The notes under the pieces are model-generated. The model was not told the DNA's origin. It did not search any database and saw only the letters and a list, made by a program, of their open reading frames with translations. Shown here piece after piece: positions 17,583 to 25,848 of a stretch of DNA of 64,000 nucleotides. Source of the DNA: Bacteroidota bacterium (lineage in GTDB: Bacteria > Bacteroidota > Bacteroidia > B-17B0 > Aurantibacillaceae). Position 1 is the first letter of the stretch. Each line of letters starts with the position of its first letter. Position numbers and translations under genes: made by a program. The stretch covers positions 33,879-97,878 of the forward strand of contig JAAFIL010000011.1 in the NCBI GenBank assembly GCA_013297775.1, read 5' to 3'.

Positions 17583-19469
17583 ATGGTAAAGTTAGTCGGT
17601 TTAGTTCCTTTGTTCCCTTTAATTGGTTTTCTAATTAATGGATTTTTCGGAAAGAAGTTAAGTAAAAGTATATCAGGCACCATTGCTTCGGTGGCGGTGT
17701 TAGCCTCATTTGTAGTAGCCCTCTTATTATTTTTTGAAGTGCAACATTTACCTGGACACAAAGCCGAGGTGTCGCTATTCAGTTGGATAAGCGCGGGTAC
17801 CTTAAACATTCCGTTTGCATTTTTAATAGATCCTTTGTCCTCGTGGTTTTTATTAATCATTACAGGCATTGGATTTTTGATTCACGTTTACTCAATTGGC
17901 TACATGCACACCGACGATGGCTTTCAACGGTTCTTCACGTATTTAAACCTGTTTGTCTTTTTCATGTTATTACTTGTGTTAGGTAACAATTACCTTATCA
18001 TGTTTGTAGGTTGGGAAGGCGTTGGCTTGTGTTCGTATTTATTAATTGGCTTTTGGTTTAAAAATACTGAGTATAACAACGCCGCTAAAAAAGCGTTTAT
18101 CATTAACCGCATAGGCGATTTAGGCTTTTTACTTGGCATCATTTTAATTTTTATTAGTTACGGAAGCATCACCTACAGCGGTGTATTCGAAAAAGCTGGC
18201 ATAGTTAACGAAAGCACCATTACTACTATTGCGCTGTTATTATTTATTGGTGCCATGGGTAAGTCGGCGCAAATTCCTTTATACACATGGTTACCCGATG
18301 CCATGGCTGGGCCAACACCCGTATCCGCTTTAATTCATGCGGCCACTATGGTTACAGCAGGCATTTACATGATTGTGCGCTCTAATGTATTTTACTCCAT
18401 TAGCGAGGTGGCCTCCGAGGTGGTGGCTATTGTTGGTGTAGCAACCGCATTATTTGCAGCCACAATTGGTTTATTACAAAACGATATTAAGAAAATTTTA
18501 GCCTATTCTACCGTATCACAATTAGGGTTAATGTTTCTAGGCTTGGGTGTTGGGGCATTTAGCAGTTCGGTATTTCATGTAACCACACATGCTTTCTTTA
18601 AAGCCTTATTGTTTTTAGGAGCCGGCTCTGTTATTCACGCTATGGGCGGCGAGCAAGATATTCGTAAAATGGGTGGCTTAAAAGGGAAAATCAAAATCAC
18701 ATTTTTAACCATGTTTATCGGTACAATAGCTATTAGCGGCATTCCGCCGTTTAGTGGATTTTTTAGCAAGGATGAAATTTTAGCGCATGTTTACGAACAC
18801 AGTCCAGTATTGTGGTTTTTCGGAATGCTAACGTCTATGCTGACCGCATTTTATATGTTTCGGATGTTATACGTTACGTTTTGGGGCAGCTTTCGTGGCA
18901 CTAAAGAGCAAGCGCATCATGTACACGAGTCGCCCTCTAGCATGACTATTCCACTCATCGTTTTAGCCGCATTATCTGTAATAGGAGGCACTTTAGGTTT
19001 ACCCGAGTTTTGGGGTACACCCAATTGGATGCACCACCATTTAGATGCGGTAATCTATCGTAAAAATACAAGTCTATTAACTCATGAAACCGAGTGGCTA
19101 TTAATGGGTTTAGCAGTTGCTTCGGCCGTTGCCGTTATTTTCTTTGCCCATCAATTATTTGTTAAAAATGGGGTGTTGCCGCAAACTAATGAAAATAAAT
19201 TAAAGCCTTGGCAAAAACTAGTGGCTAATAAATATTATGTAGATGAATTTTACACAGCCATCATTCAAAAACCAATAGATTTAATTTCGGGGGCATTCCA
19301 TAAATTTTTTGATGTGCAGTTAATAGATGGCATTGTAAACGGCGTGGGCACTTCGGTAAAAGGATTAGGTGCGGTTGTGCGTTTGGTGCAAAACGGAAAT
19401 ATTGGGATGTATGTTATTAGCATGGTGTTAGGAATTATTTTAATCTTCTTAACCCTGTTTATTCTGTAA
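17583..19469 (+). CDS. nuoL: NADH-quinone oxidoreductase subunit L
   Basis: A 628-residue antiporter-like distal membrane subunit. Landmarks of the family are NYLIMFVGWEGVGLCSYLLI near residue 137 (Glu on helix 5), YTWLPDAMAGPTPVSALIHA near 235 (Lys/His channel region), LLQNDIKKILAYSTVSQLG near 298 and FSGFFSKDEIL near 385. The C-terminal lateral helix region is present, with a last TM helix at 605-625. It pumps protons together with NuoM and NuoN. Confidence 0.96.
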   Translation: MVKLVGLVPLFPLIGFLINGFFGKKLSKSISGTIASVAVLASFVVALLLFFEVQHLPGHKAEVSLFSWISAGTLNIPFAFLIDPLSSWFLLIITGIGFLIHVYSIGYMHTDDGFQRFFTYLNLFVFFMLLLVLGNNYLIMFVGWEGVGLCSYLLIGFWFKNTEYNNAAKKAFIINRIGDLGFLLGIILIFISYGSITYSGVFEKAGIVNESTITTIALLLFIGAMGKSAQIPLYTWLPDAMAGPTPVSALIHAATMVTAGIYMIVRSNVFYSISEVASEVVAIVGVATALFAATIGLLQNDIKKILAYSTVSQLGLMFLGLGVGAFSSSVFHVTTHAFFKALLFLGAGSVIHAMGGEQDIRKMGGLKGKIKITFLTMFIGTIAISGIPPFSGFFSKDEILAHVYEHSPVLWFFGMLTSMLTAFYMFRMLYVTFWGSFRGTKEQAHHVHESPSSMTIPLIVLAALSVIGGTLGLPEFWGTPNWMHHHLDAVIYRKNTSLLTHETEWLLMGLAVASAVAVIFFAHQLFVKNGVLPQTNENKLKPWQKLVANKYYVDEFYTAIIQKPIDLISGAFHKFFDVQLIDGIVNGVGTSVKGLGAVVRLVQNGNIGMYVISMVLGIILIFLTLFIL

Positions 19470-19508
19470 TAAAATTTAGTAATCACAAAACATTAAATAC
19501 GATAAAAT

Positions 19509-20975
19509 ATGTTAGCAGGACTTTTAGTAGTAGTTCCATTGATAGCGAGCCTGGTGTTATTTTTAATGAAAGGAAAACCCGTTAAAAACATTGCCTTAGT
19601 TTTTTCACTAGTACCCTTTGCCATAGCCATAGCTGCCTATGTACAATTAACGCATAATCCCGACTCATCTACCTTACTTTTAAACTGTACGTGGATTAAA
19701 AGCATGAACGTACATTTTGCAATTGCTTTAGATGGCATGAGTTTATTGTTGGTATTATTAACCACCTTTTTAGTACCGCTAATTATTTTATCTTCTTATC
19801 AAAACAATTACGACAACAGCCATTCGTTTTATGGCTTAATATTACTCATGGAAATGGCTTTAGTGGGTGTGTTTATGGCTAACGATGGGTTTTTATTTTA
19901 TGTGTTTTGGGAACTCGCACTTATTCCCATTTATTTTATTTGCTTATTGTGGGGCGGAGCCGACCGTGCCCGCATCACCTTTAAATTTTTTGTTTACACC
20001 CTGTTTGGTTCATTATTTATGTTGATAGGCTTAATTTATTTGTATAACCACACCTACACCACAGCCGGCATTAAATCGTGGGCTATTATGGATTTATATG
20101 CAGCTGGACAAGCCTTAACCGAAGTGCAACAAGGAGCGGTGTTTTGGTTAATTTTTATAGCCTTCGCTATTAAGATGCCTATTTTTCCCTTACACACTTG
20201 GCAACCCGATACTTATGTTACCGCACCCACACAAGGCACCATGCTACTATCGGGCATTATGCTAAAAATGGGAACCTTTGGGCTTATTAAATGGCTATTG
20301 CCTATTGTGCCTTTAGGTTTAGCCAATTGGGGCGGCACAGCCATTACCCTTTCGGTAATAGGCATTGTATATGCCTCGTGCATTGCCATTGTGCAAAAAG
20401 ATTACAAACGTTTAATCGCCTACTCTTCCATTGCGCACGTTGGCTTAATTGCGGCAGGAATATTAGCGGCTAACGCACAAGGCGTGCAAGGCGCATTAAT
20501 GCAAATGTTAGCGCACGGAGTTAACGTGGTGGGTTTATTTTTAATTGCCGATATACTGTTGCGTCACACGGGTACACGCGATATAGATAAGCTGGGCGGC
20601 ATCCGCAGCATGAATGGAAATTTTGCAGTTATGTTTTTAATCATTCTATTAGGTTCTGTAGCTTTGCCTTTAACCAACGGGTTTGTAGGTGAGTTTTTAT
20701 TAATTAACGGCGTTTATCAGTTTAGTCCAATAGCTGCTACCTTTGCGGGCTTAACCGTTATTTTAGGAGCTGTATATATGTTACGCAGTTACCAAAATAT
20801 TATGTTAGGCGAACGACGCGATGCTGCCATTACATTTGGTTCGGTAGCCAGTAGCGATAAGTGGGTACTCATCATTGTTTGCTTGGTCATCATTGCGTTT
20901 GGTGTTTATCCTAAGCCATTAACCGATTTGGCCGAACCCGCAGTAAAACAAATTTTATCAGTCATTAATAAATAA
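19509..20975 (+). CDS. nuoM: NADH-quinone oxidoreductase subunit M
   Basis: A 488-residue antiporter-like membrane subunit. The conserved motifs are FYVFWELALIPIYFI near residue 128, FPLHTWQPDTYVTAPTQGT near 228, the IVQKDYKRLIAYSSIAHVG segment near 296 and LPLTNGFVGEFLLI near 392. About 14 helices. It follows nuoL by 39 bp and shares its descent. Confidence 0.96.
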   Translation: MLAGLLVVVPLIASLVLFLMKGKPVKNIALVFSLVPFAIAIAAYVQLTHNPDSSTLLLNCTWIKSMNVHFAIALDGMSLLLVLLTTFLVPLIILSSYQNNYDNSHSFYGLILLMEMALVGVFMANDGFLFYVFWELALIPIYFICLLWGGADRARITFKFFVYTLFGSLFMLIGLIYLYNHTYTTAGIKSWAIMDLYAAGQALTEVQQGAVFWLIFIAFAIKMPIFPLHTWQPDTYVTAPTQGTMLLSGIMLKMGTFGLIKWLLPIVPLGLANWGGTAITLSVIGIVYASCIAIVQKDYKRLIAYSSIAHVGLIAAGILAANAQGVQGALMQMLAHGVNVVGLFLIADILLRHTGTRDIDKLGGIRSMNGNFAVMFLIILLGSVALPLTNGFVGEFLLINGVYQFSPIAATFAGLTVILGAVYMLRSYQNIMLGERRDAAITFGSVASSDKWVLIIVCLVIIAFGVYPKPLTDLAEPAVKQILSVINK

Positions 20976-20995
20976 CGTAGTAAGAAATTAGAGAT

Positions 20996-22387
20996 ATGTT
21001 GAGTCTTTTTATAGTTAGCGGTTTAGGCGTATTGGCCATGATAGCCGAAATTTTTAAGTTCAAAAAGTACGTGTTTCCTATTGTATTAGGTGGGTTAATT
21101 GGAGCACTCGTTTCTATTTACATGGAATGGCAACACCCTGCCTCTTATCCACTTTTCGATAACATGATTGTTTTTGATAGATTAGCTTTGGCTTTTAGTG
21201 GTGTTATCTTAATTACAGCTTTCTTTTGGTTTATTTTTGCCAACGATTATTTTGAAGAAGAAAGCAATGTGGTTGATCATACAGCCTTGGTTTTATTTGC
21301 ATTAACAGGGGCTTTAATGCTAACTGCTTACCGCAACATGACCACCTTGTTTTTAGGAATCGAAATTATGAGTATTCCTTTATACGTTTTAGCAGCCAGT
21401 AAGAAACGCTATTTAGCCAGTAACGAAGCAGGGTTTAAATACTTAATTATGGGTTCGTTTGCCAGTGGCTTTTTATTATTTGGCATTGCTTTAATTTATG
21501 GTGCAACAGGTTCATTTGATAGTGAAGAAATTCGACAATACCTAGCCAACAGTAAAGGAAGTGTTCCTTCGTTTTTTATAGCGGGCGTTGTGATGATGTT
21601 AGTAGCCATGTGCTTTAAAGTAAGTGCGGCACCATTCCATTTTTGGGCACCCGATGTATATCAAGGTTCGCCAACAGTTATTACGGCTTTGATGAGTACC
21701 ATTGTAAAAACGGCAGCGTTTATTGCCATCATTAAATTATTTATGATAGGCTTTGGAGCCATGAGTGGCGTGTGGGCTGGCGTGTTAGCCGTTATTATTG
21801 CTTTATCTTTAATCATTGCTAATTTTTCGGCTGCTGTGCAAAGCAATGTCAAACGCATGTTGGCCTACTCAAGCATTAGCCACACCGCATTTATGTTAAT
21901 GGTGGTCCTAGCCAATGTGCGCACCAATGCTAGTGTAAGTGCCATTTTATATTATTCTTTAGCGTATTCGCTAGGCAGCATTGCCGCTTTTACAGTTTTA
22001 TATAACGTAAGCCGTAAAGGCGATGAAAGCATTGATTCGTTTAATGGCTTGGCCAAACGAAATCCTTTGTTAGCGGCGTGTATGGCGGTTGCTATGTTAA
22101 GTTTAGCTGGCATTCCCATCACTTCGGGCTTTTTTGCAAAATATTTTGTGTTTACAACCATGATAGGAACGAGTTATAAGTGGCTACTCATTTTAGCTGT
22201 GATAACTAGTGCGGTTGGCGTGTATTATTACTTTAAACTAATCATTGCCATGTATTTTAAAACCAGCGAAACCAACGAACCTGTATTTTTTGAAACCTCT
22301 AACAAAGTTGTGGTTGTCCTAACAACACTTATCACTCTAGTTATTGGGTTTCTGCCCGATTTAATTACTGGATTATTTGCATATTAA
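20996..22387 (+). CDS. nuoN: NADH-quinone oxidoreductase subunit N
   Basis: A 463-residue antiporter-like subunit and the last complex I gene of the cluster. Landmarks are FLGIEIMSIPLYVLAA near residue 118, APFHFWAPDVYQGSPTVITA near 211, VQSNVKRMLAYSSISHT near 281 and AGIPITSGFFAKYFVF near 368. No terminator hairpin is visible directly after the stop; a small DUF1653 gene follows 67 bp later. Confidence 0.95.
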   Translation: MLSLFIVSGLGVLAMIAEIFKFKKYVFPIVLGGLIGALVSIYMEWQHPASYPLFDNMIVFDRLALAFSGVILITAFFWFIFANDYFEEESNVVDHTALVLFALTGALMLTAYRNMTTLFLGIEIMSIPLYVLAASKKRYLASNEAGFKYLIMGSFASGFLLFGIALIYGATGSFDSEEIRQYLANSKGSVPSFFIAGVVMMLVAMCFKVSAAPFHFWAPDVYQGSPTVITALMSTIVKTAAFIAIIKLFMIGFGAMSGVWAGVLAVIIALSLIIANFSAAVQSNVKRMLAYSSISHTAFMLMVVLANVRTNASVSAILYYSLAYSLGSIAAFTVLYNVSRKGDESIDSFNGLAKRNPLLAACMAVAMLSLAGIPITSGFFAKYFVFTTMIGTSYKWLLILAVITSAVGVYYYFKLIIAMYFKTSETNEPVFFETSNKVVVVLTTLITLVIGFLPDLITGLFAY

Positions 22388-22454
22388 CGCTGGTAATACC
22401 ATTCACACATCAATTTTTTTTAAAGGATTAGACTTTTTTCGTGGATAAATAGCG

Positions 22455-22661
22455 ATGGAACTGGGCTTGTATAAACATTATAAAGGAGGGCTATACGAAG
22501 TGCTTGGCCTTGCTACACATAGCGAAACGCTAGAAATTGTTGTGGTGTATAAAGCTACCTATTTACCCGAGGGACAAAATCTGTGGGTTAGACCATTGGT
22601 CATGTTTACAGAAACGGTAGAAGTTAATGGAAACGCAGTAAAGCGATTTGAGAAGATTTAG
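22455..22661 (+). CDS. DUF1653-type small protein
   Basis: 68 residues. The pattern YKHYKGGLYEVLGLATHSET, VVVYKATY, WVRPLVMFTETVEVNG and RFEKI matches the DUF1653 family, short beta-rich cytoplasmic proteins of unknown function found across bacteria. It may be the last gene of the nuo transcript or have its own promoter. Confidence 0.75.
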   Translation: MELGLYKHYKGGLYEVLGLATHSETLEIVVVYKATYLPEGQNLWVRPLVMFTETVEVNGNAVKRFEKI

Positions 22662-22824
22662 CCCATAAACCTTTAACATACAGTTCAAAGGGAAAAATTG
22701 TCTGCGATTAAGTATCTGTAAGCATTTCAAGGTAAATCATTTGTCAGAAATCCTAACAGTTACTAAATGGAAGCCTGTCCGCACTAAGACAGATAGTTCG
22801 CCAAAAAATTTAGCTTCTACTGTC

Positions 22825-23079
22825 TATTCCATCTAACTCATTTTTTAAACCGGTTCTTAATTTCTCTTTTGCCCTCGTCCTTGTTTGAGCGTTAGCGGAA
22901 ACGAGGATGTGCTAAACGGGCGTTTGTAACGCCCACACCATCACTTTATCTGCGTTACAAACGCAGCTCTCAAACGTCCTCGTTACGCTTCGCTAAACAA
23001 GGACGAGATAAGGGTTCAAGTATTTTTACAGAGTTAGATATTTTATCCTAAAGACCCTCTTTCTTGAAATTGCGGCTAA
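22825..23079. repeat. Dispersed intergenic repeat, copy B, carrying a large GC-rich palindrome
   Basis: The left arm TATTCCATCTAACTC and right arm ACAGAGTTAGATATTTTAT are those of the family, but the middle is replaced by about 170 bp of nested inverted repeats: CTCGTCCTTGTTT (22874) pairs with AAACAAGGACGAG (22995), and two smaller hairpins (GGGCGTTTGTAACGCCC and CTGCGTTACAAACGCAG) sit inside. It occupies most of the 587-bp gap between the DUF1653 gene and the ABC locus. I see no gene in this gap. Confidence 0.75.
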
Positions 23080-23097
23080 AACTGTTCGTTACTGCAC

Positions 23098-23133
23098 AAT
23101 AAGTGTCCACTTTCGGACACTTATTTTATTTTG
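23098..23133 (+). terminator. Rho-independent terminator-like hairpin
   Basis: AATAAGTGTCC at 23098 pairs perfectly with GGACACTTATT at 23115 across a 6-nt loop, followed by TTATTTTG. It would end transcripts coming from the nuo/DUF1653 side before the ABC transporter locus begins. Confidence 0.65.
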
Positions 23134-23182
23134 TAAATCTTAATAACAATTGATAATCAGCTATTTACGAGTTTGGCACAGC

Positions 23183-23199
23183 TTGGCACAACTTTGGCA
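23183..23199 (+). promoter_or_regulatory. Possible sigma-54 (-24/-12) promoter for the ABC export locus
   Basis: TTGGCACAACTTTGGCA keeps the GG-N10-GC spacing of RpoN promoters and a full TTGGCAC -24 half; the -12 half reads TTGGC, not TTGC. A third TTTGGCACA lies just upstream, making a short direct repeat. The next ATG is at 23249, leaving a leader of about 40 nt. Confidence 0.45.
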
Positions 23200-23248
23200 T
23201 TAACTAAAGCAAGAAATTAAAATTTAAAAACTTAAAATACTTAACACC

Positions 23249-23578
23249 ATGAAAACAGTAAAACAAATGATTGCCGCCTTAGCTTTAGTAGTTGTATCTT
23301 CTAACATGATTGCTACCAATGCTCCCACGTTAAACACCAATGCTATGGTAAACGAAATTAAAAATAACGTTACTTATACTGCTGCTAAAAGTGGCGAAGT
23401 AAGAAAAGTAACCTTCACGTTTACGGTTAACGAAAATGGAAAAGTAAATGCAGTAGCCGCTAACGTAAATAATACCGAAGAACGTCAAACTTTAGAAACA
23501 CAATTCTCAAAATTAACTTTCGGTAAATTAGCACAAGGTATTACTTATAACATCACCGTTAATTTTATTAATTACTAA
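23249..23578 (+). CDS. Small secreted protein of unknown function
   Basis: 109 residues with a clear signal peptide (MKTVKQMIAALALVVVSSNM, cleavage near IATNA). The mature part is short and beta-rich, with VTFTFTVNENGKVNAVAANV and YNITVNFINY, loosely recalling the strand pattern of a TonB C-terminal domain. It lies directly behind the possible sigma-54 promoter and 45 bp before the adaptor gene. It may be an export substrate, a stress marker or an envelope protein; none of these can be decided here. Confidence 0.65.
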   Translation: MKTVKQMIAALALVVVSSNMIATNAPTLNTNAMVNEIKNNVTYTAAKSGEVRKVTFTFTVNENGKVNAVAANVNNTEERQTLETQFSKLTFGKLAQGITYNITVNFINY

Positions 23579-23623
23579 GTTAACTGTTCCCAATAAAAAA
23601 TATTATTTTACAGCTTAGTAAAA

Positions 23624-24865
23624 ATGGATAAGGTAATTGAAAAGAAAGGTATCGGCAAAAAGAAGATACTGTATATATTAAGTGCGGTGGGTTTGTTGGC
23701 CTTACTTACATGGGCTTATTCGTTTTCAACCAAAAAAATTGTACGCATCGAATCCGACAAAATAATTACAGGCTCAGTTAGCTTTGGCGATTTTGAAGAT
23801 GTGATTTTACAAAGTGCAGGGGTAGAGCCGCTCAATAGCGTGTATGTAAACTCGTTACAAGGCGGGGTGGTCGAAAAAATATTTATAGAAGATGGCGGGG
23901 TGGTGCAAGAGGGAACGCCTTTATTGAAATTAAATAATCCAGCCGTACAAATGAATTACCTTGGTCAACAAACGGGTATCATTCAAAACATTAGTCAATT
24001 GCGCAACATTAGGTTGCAATTAGAAACCAAAGAACGGGAGTTAAAGGAAAATCAAATAGACTTAGATGCCCGATTAGATAAAGCCTATCGCCAATTTTTA
24101 ATAGACTCGACACTATACAGTAAAGGAGCTATTTCCAAACTAGAGTATGACAATTCGGTTCGCGAAAATAAATTGCAATCGAGTAAAAAATATATTTTAA
24201 AAGAAAGCATTGAACTCGAAAATAAAAACCGTACACGTCAATTAAACGACATCAATAACTCTATTTCAAGTTTAGAAACTCAACTTGGACTCATCCGCGA
24301 AAACTACGAAAACTTAACTATTAAAGCTCCTGTTACTGGCCGCCTCAGCAGTTTTGAACCCATCATTGGTAAAAATTATAGCAGCGGCGAGTTACTCGGA
24401 AAAATAGATGTATTAAACGGGTATAAGTTAGTAGCGCAAATAGATGAGTACTACATCAACCGTTTACACGAAGGTCAAAAAGGACGCGCTACTTTTAACA
24501 GCAAAGAATATAATTTAATAGTAAAAAAAGTTTTACCCGAAGTAGTAAAAGGCATGTTTACAGTTGAACTCAAATTTGAAAATGAAGTACCCGAAAAATT
24601 AAGCCGCGGATTAACCGCACAAATTAAAATTTCTTTATCTAACAACGTTCAAACTATTTTAATTCCTCGCGGTCAGTTTTTTGAAGCCACGGGCGGCAAT
24701 TGGATTTTTGTAAAAAAAGGAAACAAAGCCATTAAGCGCGCTATAAAAGTTGGGCGCAAAAATTACCAATCGTTTGAAGTATTAGAAGGGTTAGAAAAGG
24801 GCGAAGAAGTTCTTATTTCGGGCTACGATGGTTTAACGGAATATGAAGAGGTAATTATTGACTAA
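23624..24865 (+). CDS. Periplasmic adaptor (HlyD/MacA-like membrane fusion protein)
   Basis: 413 residues: one N-terminal membrane helix (18-35), a split barrel-sandwich hybrid domain (EPLNSVYVNSLQGGVVEKIF near 70 and NLTIKAPVTGRLSSFEPI near 225), a long helical hairpin between them (residues 115-220) and a beta-barrel with a final DGLTEYEE segment. These are the parts of an adaptor that couples an inner-membrane ABC exporter to an outer-membrane channel. It is followed 14 bp later by the ATPase gene. No TolC-like gene is in the window. Confidence 0.85.
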   Translation: MDKVIEKKGIGKKKILYILSAVGLLALLTWAYSFSTKKIVRIESDKIITGSVSFGDFEDVILQSAGVEPLNSVYVNSLQGGVVEKIFIEDGGVVQEGTPLLKLNNPAVQMNYLGQQTGIIQNISQLRNIRLQLETKERELKENQIDLDARLDKAYRQFLIDSTLYSKGAISKLEYDNSVRENKLQSSKKYILKESIELENKNRTRQLNDINNSISSLETQLGLIRENYENLTIKAPVTGRLSSFEPIIGKNYSSGELLGKIDVLNGYKLVAQIDEYYINRLHEGQKGRATFNSKEYNLIVKKVLPEVVKGMFTVELKFENEVPEKLSRGLTAQIKISLSNNVQTILIPRGQFFEATGGNWIFVKKGNKAIKRAIKVGRKNYQSFEVLEGLEKGEEVLISGYDGLTEYEEVIID

Positions 24866-24879
24866 TAAAATTAAAACGT

Positions 24880-25578
24880 ATGATACAAATTTCACAATTA
24901 AAAAAAGTTTATCGCACCGACGAAATTGAAACCACAGCTTTAAACAATATTGATTTACACATTAAAGAAGGCGAGTTCCTTTCCATTATGGGGCCTTCGG
25001 GCTGCGGCAAGTCAACCCTCTTAAATATTATTGGTTTGCTCGACGATGCCGAAAATGGTTCGTATCAATTTAGTGGTCGCGAACTCATCCATTTAAGTGA
25101 AAAAGATAAATCTATTTTCCGTAAAGAAAACATTGGCTTTGTATTTCAAAATTTTAATTTAATTGATGAGTTAACCGTTTTTGAAAACATTGAGTTGCCT
25201 CTTATTTACAACACGATACCCAGTGCCGAGCGCAAAACGCGGGTGAACGAAATTTTACAGCGCATGAACATTATGCACCGTTCTAAACATTTCCCACAAC
25301 AACTATCGGGTGGGCAACAACAGCGGGTGGCAGTAGCGCGCGCATTGGTTACCAAGCCCCGCTTAATATTAGCCGATGAGCCTACCGGAAATTTAGATAG
25401 CACCAATGGCAACGAAGTGATGGAGTTGTTGTGCGAACTTAACGAAAAAGGAACAACCATTATTATGGTAACGCACAGCAGTTACGATGCTAACTTTTCT
25501 AAGCGCATTATTCATTTAAAAGATGGACAAATTATTTCTGAAAAAATGAATAAAGACAACAAAGCGCAACTCATTTAA
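24880..25578 (+). CDS. ABC transporter ATP-binding protein (MacB/LolD type)
   Basis: A 232-residue nucleotide-binding subunit. It shows Walker A GPSGCGKST (38-46), Q-loop VFQNFNLIDE near 90, signature LSGGQQQRVAVARAL near 142, Walker B LILADEPTGNLDS near 162 and the H-loop MVTHS near 197. The GNLDS D-loop and overall length fit the lipoprotein/macrolide exporter class, which drives substrates from the periplasmic face by mechanotransmission. It is the only ATPase for the four permeases that follow. Confidence 0.93.
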   Translation: MIQISQLKKVYRTDEIETTALNNIDLHIKEGEFLSIMGPSGCGKSTLLNIIGLLDDAENGSYQFSGRELIHLSEKDKSIFRKENIGFVFQNFNLIDELTVFENIELPLIYNTIPSAERKTRVNEILQRMNIMHRSKHFPQQLSGGQQQRVAVARALVTKPRLILADEPTGNLDSTNGNEVMELLCELNEKGTTIIMVTHSSYDANFSKRIIHLKDGQIISEKMNKDNKAQLI

Positions 25579-25706
25579 TTTTTAAGTTTTATAAACGAAA
25601 TGCCTACCCAAAGCCTGCTTTAATTTAAAATTCATGGTGTGTGTAAAGTAACAGCAGGCTGGGGTTTGGCTTATACCAATTCCACATCTAACATTCTAAG
25701 GTATGA

Positions 25707-25815
25707 TAATAAAATTTTCTAGTAGTCAAGGCGAAAAACGTAAACATTGCAAATACGCTGTTGCATTTTTTCAACAAGGAGGAAAAGAAAATTTTTGTTC
25801 AAGAGGAATTAACTA
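25707..25815. repeat. Degenerate inverted-repeat element between the ATPase and permease genes
   Basis: The 270-bp gap contains ATAAAATTTTCTAGTAGTC near 25709 and GGAAAAGAAAATTTTTG near 25781, a loose inverted pair around GGCGAAAAACG...GCTGTTGC. The general design resembles the cleaner element at 37234-37377. A short ATCTAACATTCTAAGG on its left recalls the arms of the main repeat family. I see no gene here. Confidence 0.4.
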
Positions 25816-25848
25816 TTTTATAAATGTATTTTATATTAATCGTGCTGT

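Noticed and set aside
6560..22400. Possibility that nuo genes are frameshifted or truncated
   Set aside because: All 14 subunits are full length with their cluster ligands; only NuoG is short, in a way that I think is normal for the phylum.
22874..23007. GC-rich palindrome in repeat copy B considered as a structured RNA or riboswitch
   Set aside because: It is embedded in a dispersed repeat, has no conserved riboswitch core that I recognise, and does not lead directly into a gene.
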